Source of the DNA: Hymenobacter fodinae
Lineage (GTDB): Bacteria > Bacteroidota > Bacteroidia > Cytophagales > Hymenobacteraceae
DNA length: 64,000 bases
Assembly: GCF_004745825.1 (NCBI RefSeq)
Contig: NZ_SRLA01000003.1
Span: forward strand, 558,001-622,000
Direction: 5' to 3'
The translations under genes were made by a program, and so were the position numbers. The first letter of the stretch is position 1. Every line of letters begins with the position of its first letter. Positions 61,421 through 64,000 of this stretch are shown one piece after another. The notes below the pieces were generated by a model. It saw only the letters and a list, made by a program, of their open reading frames with translations. It did not search any database and was not told where the DNA came from.

Positions 61421-61535
61421 TGGAATTATCACGCCGGTCGAAAGAAAGTGAAGCCGTGTTGCCGTCCTCAACCAACGCTCAGAATCGGCCGGTAGCTTGG
61501 CGGTAACAGTTCACGCATACCCCCTCTTACCCATC

Positions 61536-61976
61536 ATGAAAATCCCGCTCCAATTGCTAGCTGCTGCCCTTCTGCTGGCCAGCTCGGCCGCCGCCCAAAC
61601 GCTTCCCGCCGCACAGGTGCCCGCCGCCGTCACGGCCACCTTCCGACACGCTTATCCGCAGGTAGTGCAGGTGACGTGGGAGAAGGAAGGCATCAATTAC
61701 GAAGCCGGCTTCAAGCAGGGCGCGGCCGTGCTGTCGGTGCTCATCACCCCAGCCGGCAAGCTGGTGGAAACGGAAACCGGCCTGGCTCCCAGCCAGCTGC
61801 CCGCGCCCGTGCGTCAGGCCCTGGCCCGCCAGTACAACGCCTACCGCGTGACGGAGGCCGCCAAAATCGTTTCGGCCGGCACCGGCCGGGTGGTCTACGA
61901 AGCCGAAATCAGCCAGGGTCATCAGCACCGCGACGTGCTGTTCACGGCTGATGGCCGGGAAACCCAAAAGCCATAA
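61536..61976 (+). CDS. PepSY-like secreted protein
   Basis: 146 residues from ATG at 61536 (MKIPLQLLAAALLLASSAAAQ, a clean signal peptide). The mature part holds a PepSY-like (DUF2874-type) alpha/beta domain: AVTATFRHAYPQVVQVTWEKEGINYEAGF, then a repeat-like second half VRQALARQYNAYRVTEAAKI and VVYEAEISQG. The family is secreted, small and often placed next to two-component systems in Bacteroidota. A two-component pair lies about 560 bp downstream. Ligand and function unknown. Confidence 0.82.
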   Translation: MKIPLQLLAAALLLASSAAAQTLPAAQVPAAVTATFRHAYPQVVQVTWEKEGINYEAGFKQGAAVLSVLITPAGKLVETETGLAPSQLPAPVRQALARQYNAYRVTEAAKIVSAGTGRVVYEAEISQGHQHRDVLFTADGRETQKP

Positions 61977-61984
61977 GCGGAGGC

Positions 61985-62020
61985 GGGGCCGACAACCGCC
62001 CGCTGGCGGGTGCCGGCCCC
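61985..62020 (+). terminator. GC-rich hairpin after the PepSY-like gene
   Basis: GGGGCCG (61985-61991) pairs with CGGCCCC (62014-62020), enclosing a second stem CCCGC/GCGGG. It begins 9 bp after the stop codon. No strong U-tract follows. Confidence 0.5.
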
Positions 62021-62114
62021 GGTCAGGTGCCCCCGGAACCCGTGTAGATTCCTGCCTTCGCGCTACATACAGGTGGCGCTTGACTGGCAGGTGCGGCTTT
62101 AGCGGACATTCCCG

Positions 62115-62444
62115 ATGAACTACTTTCAGCCGCTGGCATTGTTCTTTCTGGCTGGCCTTTGCGAAATTGGGGGCGGCTACCTGGTATGGCGGTGGCTGAA
62201 AGCTGACCAGCCGGTGTGGACGGGCCTGCTCGGGGTGCTGCTGCTGGCTGCCTACGGTTGGGTCGCCACGCTGCAGGCCACTTCTTTTGGTAAAACCTAC
62301 GCCGTGTACGGCGGCGTATTCATCGTCATGTCCATTGCCTGGGCCTGGTATTTCGACGGTTTCCGGCCTGACCGGTTCGATGTAATCGGCGGGGTGGTGT
62401 GCTTCGTGGGCATCGGCATCATCCTGTTCTGGCCGCGAGCGTAG
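62115..62444 (+). CDS. YnfA family (UPF0060) membrane protein
   Basis: 109 residues with four membrane segments. Starts NYFQPLALFFLAGLCEIGGGYLVWRWL, whose Glu in the first helix is the conserved charged residue of the family; the end VVCFVGIGIILFWPR is also typical. YnfA is related to small multidrug-resistance transporters (dimeric exporters), with some evidence for drug efflux in enterobacteria. It stands alone between the PepSY-like gene and the response-regulator gene, all in plus direction. Confidence 0.92.
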   Translation: MNYFQPLALFFLAGLCEIGGGYLVWRWLKADQPVWTGLLGVLLLAAYGWVATLQATSFGKTYAVYGGVFIVMSIAWAWYFDGFRPDRFDVIGGVVCFVGIGIILFWPRA

Positions 62445-62538
62445 CCCGGCATAAGCTGGCGCGGGCAGGGTTGGCTTGCTCCGGGCTTGCTCAGAATTGT
62501 GGCGCACATTTGTTTCTCCATCCCGAACCCGTGCGCCC

Positions 62539-63222
62539 ATGAAGCTCCTGATTGTTGAAGACGAAGCCGAGCTGGCAGCCAGCCTGGTCAGCCACCTGCA
62601 GGCCCAGCACTACGTGTGCGAGGTGGCCGCCACTTACGCTGCCGCCGAGGATAAGATGCTGCTCTACGACTACGACTGCATTCTGCTGGACCTGACGCTG
62701 CCCGGCGGCGACGGCCTGACGCTGCTGCGCCAGCTACAGGCCCAGCATAAGGCCGATGGCGTCATCATCACCTCGGCCCGCAACGAGCTGGACGACCGCA
62801 TCACCGGCCTGCACCTGGGCGCCGACGACTACCTGCCCAAGCCCTTCCACCTTTCCGAGCTGAGCGCCCGCGTGGCCGCCCTGGTGCGGCGGCGGCGCTT
62901 CAACGGGGCCAACACGGTGGTGGCCGGCCCGCTGACGGCCGACGTGCTGGCGCGCACCGTGAGCGTGCACGGGCAGGCCCTGCCGCTCACCCGCAGCGAG
63001 TTTGACCTGCTGCTGCTGCTGCTTTCCAACCAGAACCGGGTGGTGATGAAGTCCACCATTGCCGAGCACGTGTCGGGCGACATGGCCGAGCACTTCGATT
63101 CGTTCGAGCCGGTGTACACCCACGTCAAGAACCTCAAGCGCAAGCTCACGGAGGCGGGCCTGGGCGATTGCATCCGCACGGTGTACGGGCTGGGCTACCG
63201 CTTCGAGCTGGCCGCCGTATGA
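62539..63222 (+). CDS. OmpR/PhoB-family response regulator
   Basis: 227 residues from ATG at 62539 (MKLLIVEDEAELAASL). The receiver domain (1-120) has the acidic pair EDE, the phospho-acceptor Asp in DCILLDLTLPGGDG, the Ser/Thr switch in IITSARNELDDR and the Lys in DDYLPKPFHLSEL. The C-terminal winged helix (about 130-225) shows LPLTRSEFDLLLLLLSN and HVKNLKRKLTEAG with GLGYRFE. It is followed without gap by the sensor kinase gene: its TGA overlaps the ATG (ATGA), so translation is coupled. Genes for PAP2, PepSY-like and YnfA upstream are plausible targets. Confidence 0.93.
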   Translation: MKLLIVEDEAELAASLVSHLQAQHYVCEVAATYAAAEDKMLLYDYDCILLDLTLPGGDGLTLLRQLQAQHKADGVIITSARNELDDRITGLHLGADDYLPKPFHLSELSARVAALVRRRRFNGANTVVAGPLTADVLARTVSVHGQALPLTRSEFDLLLLLLSNQNRVVMKSTIAEHVSGDMAEHFDSFEPVYTHVKNLKRKLTEAGLGDCIRTVYGLGYRFELAAV

Positions 63223-64000
63223 GCGCGCCACGGCCCCTGAAGCTGCTCACGCGCACGCTGCGCACCCAGCTCGTGTACGCGGGGCTGGTGCTGCTGGCCG
63301 GCACGTTCGTGTTCTACTTCGTGCTCCAGCAGCTCTACTACGCCGACGTGGACGAGGCCCTGCTGCTGCGCCGCGACGAAGTGGTGGGCAAGCTGCCGCT
63401 GGTGGCCCGCCCCGCCGACCTGGCCCTGTGGATGCGCCTGGACCGCGACCTGGAAATCCGGCCCCTGCGCCCTGGCGAGGCGGCCGGCCCCGCGCGCATC
63501 GTGCCCGAAAAGCGCTACCTGGCCGCCGCCGATGAGTGGGAGCCCTACCGCACCCTCACCACCACCGTGCGCTACCAGGGCCGGCCCTACCGGCTGGTGC
63601 TGCGCAGCTCGCTGGTGGAGAGCGAAGACCTGCTGGCCGCCATCGGGCTGGCCCAGGCCGGGCTGCTGGTGGTGCTGCTGGGCGGGCTGGTGCTGGTGCA
63701 GCAGCGGGTGGCGCGGCGGCTGTGGCGGCCGTTCTACCAGACGCTAACCCAGCTCCGGCGCTTCCGTCTCGACCAGCGCGCCCCCATCGAGCTGGCGGCC
63801 TCGCCCACGGTGGAGTTTGTGGAGCTGAACGTGGCCCTCACCGAGCTGCTCACCCAGCACCGCCGCCTGTTTCACAGCCAGAAGGAATTCACCGAAAACG
63901 CCTCCCACGAGCTGCAAACGCCGCTGGCCGTGCTGCACACCAAGCTGGAGCTGCTGGCCCAAAGCCCCGAGCTGACCGAGGCGCAGGCCCAGCACCTAGA
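63219..64000 (+). CDS. Sensor histidine kinase, 3' end cut by window
   Basis: The frame from ATG at 63219 is open to the edge (260 residues). Two membrane segments (LVYAGLVLLAGTFVFYFVLQQ at about 17-37 and AGLLVVLLGGLVLVQQRV at about 146-163) bracket a periplasmic sensor of about 105 residues. After the second helix comes a HAMP-like linker and then the dimerisation helix with the phospho-acceptor His in FTENASHELQTPLAVL. The ATPase domain lies beyond the window. The layout matches QseC/CopS-type kinases paired with OmpR-type regulators. Confidence 0.9.
   Translation, partial: MSAPRPLKLLTRTLRTQLVYAGLVLLAGTFVFYFVLQQLYYADVDEALLLRRDEVVGKLPLVARPADLALWMRLDRDLEIRPLRPGEAAGPARIVPEKRYLAAADEWEPYRTLTTTVRYQGRPYRLVLRSSLVESEDLLAAIGLAQAGLLVVLLGGLVLVQQRVARRLWRPFYQTLTQLRRFRLDQRAPIELAASPTVEFVELNVALTELLTQHRRLFHSQKEFTENASHELQTPLAVLHTKLELLAQSPELTEAQAQHL

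Overview
The window comes from a Bacteroidota genome that looks like a Hymenobacter-type member of the Cytophagales. The evidence is a type IX secretion pair (PorV-like plus a C25-family PorU2-like sortase), a secreted protein with a type A T9SS sorting domain, Bacteroidota-style promoters (TTG, about 20 nt, TAnnTTTG), Bacteroidota-type conjugation genes (traE to traN), and house-keeping genes matching this phylum. No rRNA, tRNA or CRISPR array was found.

Region 1 (1-31.2 kb) reads as ordinary chromosome of moderate GC. In order it holds: PorU2/PorV; a PadR regulator with a PspC/GIN-domain membrane protein; a GH127 beta-L-arabinofuranosidase; CCA-adding enzyme, TsaC and methylmalonyl-CoA epimerase; an isc cluster (iscS, iscU, an unknown gene, iscA) with a structured leader and hairpins; a T9SS substrate; a YgiC/YgiB-like pair; glutamate racemase; a GT-C-like membrane protein; an ABC-F ATPase; DUF952; and hppD. 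An octamer, TAGGCCAC or its complement GTGGCCTA, is scattered through this half (17 copies counted by eye). Some copies form inverted pairs or supply stop codons. It is almost absent from the right half.

Region 2 (31.2-39.5 kb) is an accessory or defence-type patch. A complete IS5-family element (TA target duplication, A8 frameshift site) abuts the 5'-truncated remains of a TPR / GreAB-C-like / PIN protein. Next come a tyrosine recombinase, a Fic protein whose N-terminus looks like an AbiEi-type winged helix, a ComEC-like metallo-beta-lactamase-fold protein, and a broken AbiE type IV toxin-antitoxin locus (complete antitoxin, toxin cut to 60 codons).

Region 3 (39.6-50.1 kb) is visibly GC-richer and carries a one-strand transfer operon: an unknown membrane protein, traE, traF, traG, a lipoprotein, two tandem traI-like genes, traJ, traK, traM, traN and a small membrane protein. 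It ends in a strong terminator. No relaxase, coupling protein or traO/P/Q is in the window. TraN carries an internal tandem domain duplication.

Region 4 (50.6-64 kb) is also GC-rich. Two plus-strand membrane genes (PAP2, COG4705) and a remnant of a sulfite-oxidase-family gene face a ten-gene minus-strand run with a sulfur theme: LysR (YeiE-like), a small unknown, a YeiH-type exporter, a TsdA-like dihaem cytochrome c, periplasmic DsrE, two orphan ModA-like binding proteins, TMEM175, an MBL hydrolase and DUF202. The window ends with PAP2, a PepSY-like secreted protein, YnfA and a response regulator / histidine kinase pair cut by the window edge.
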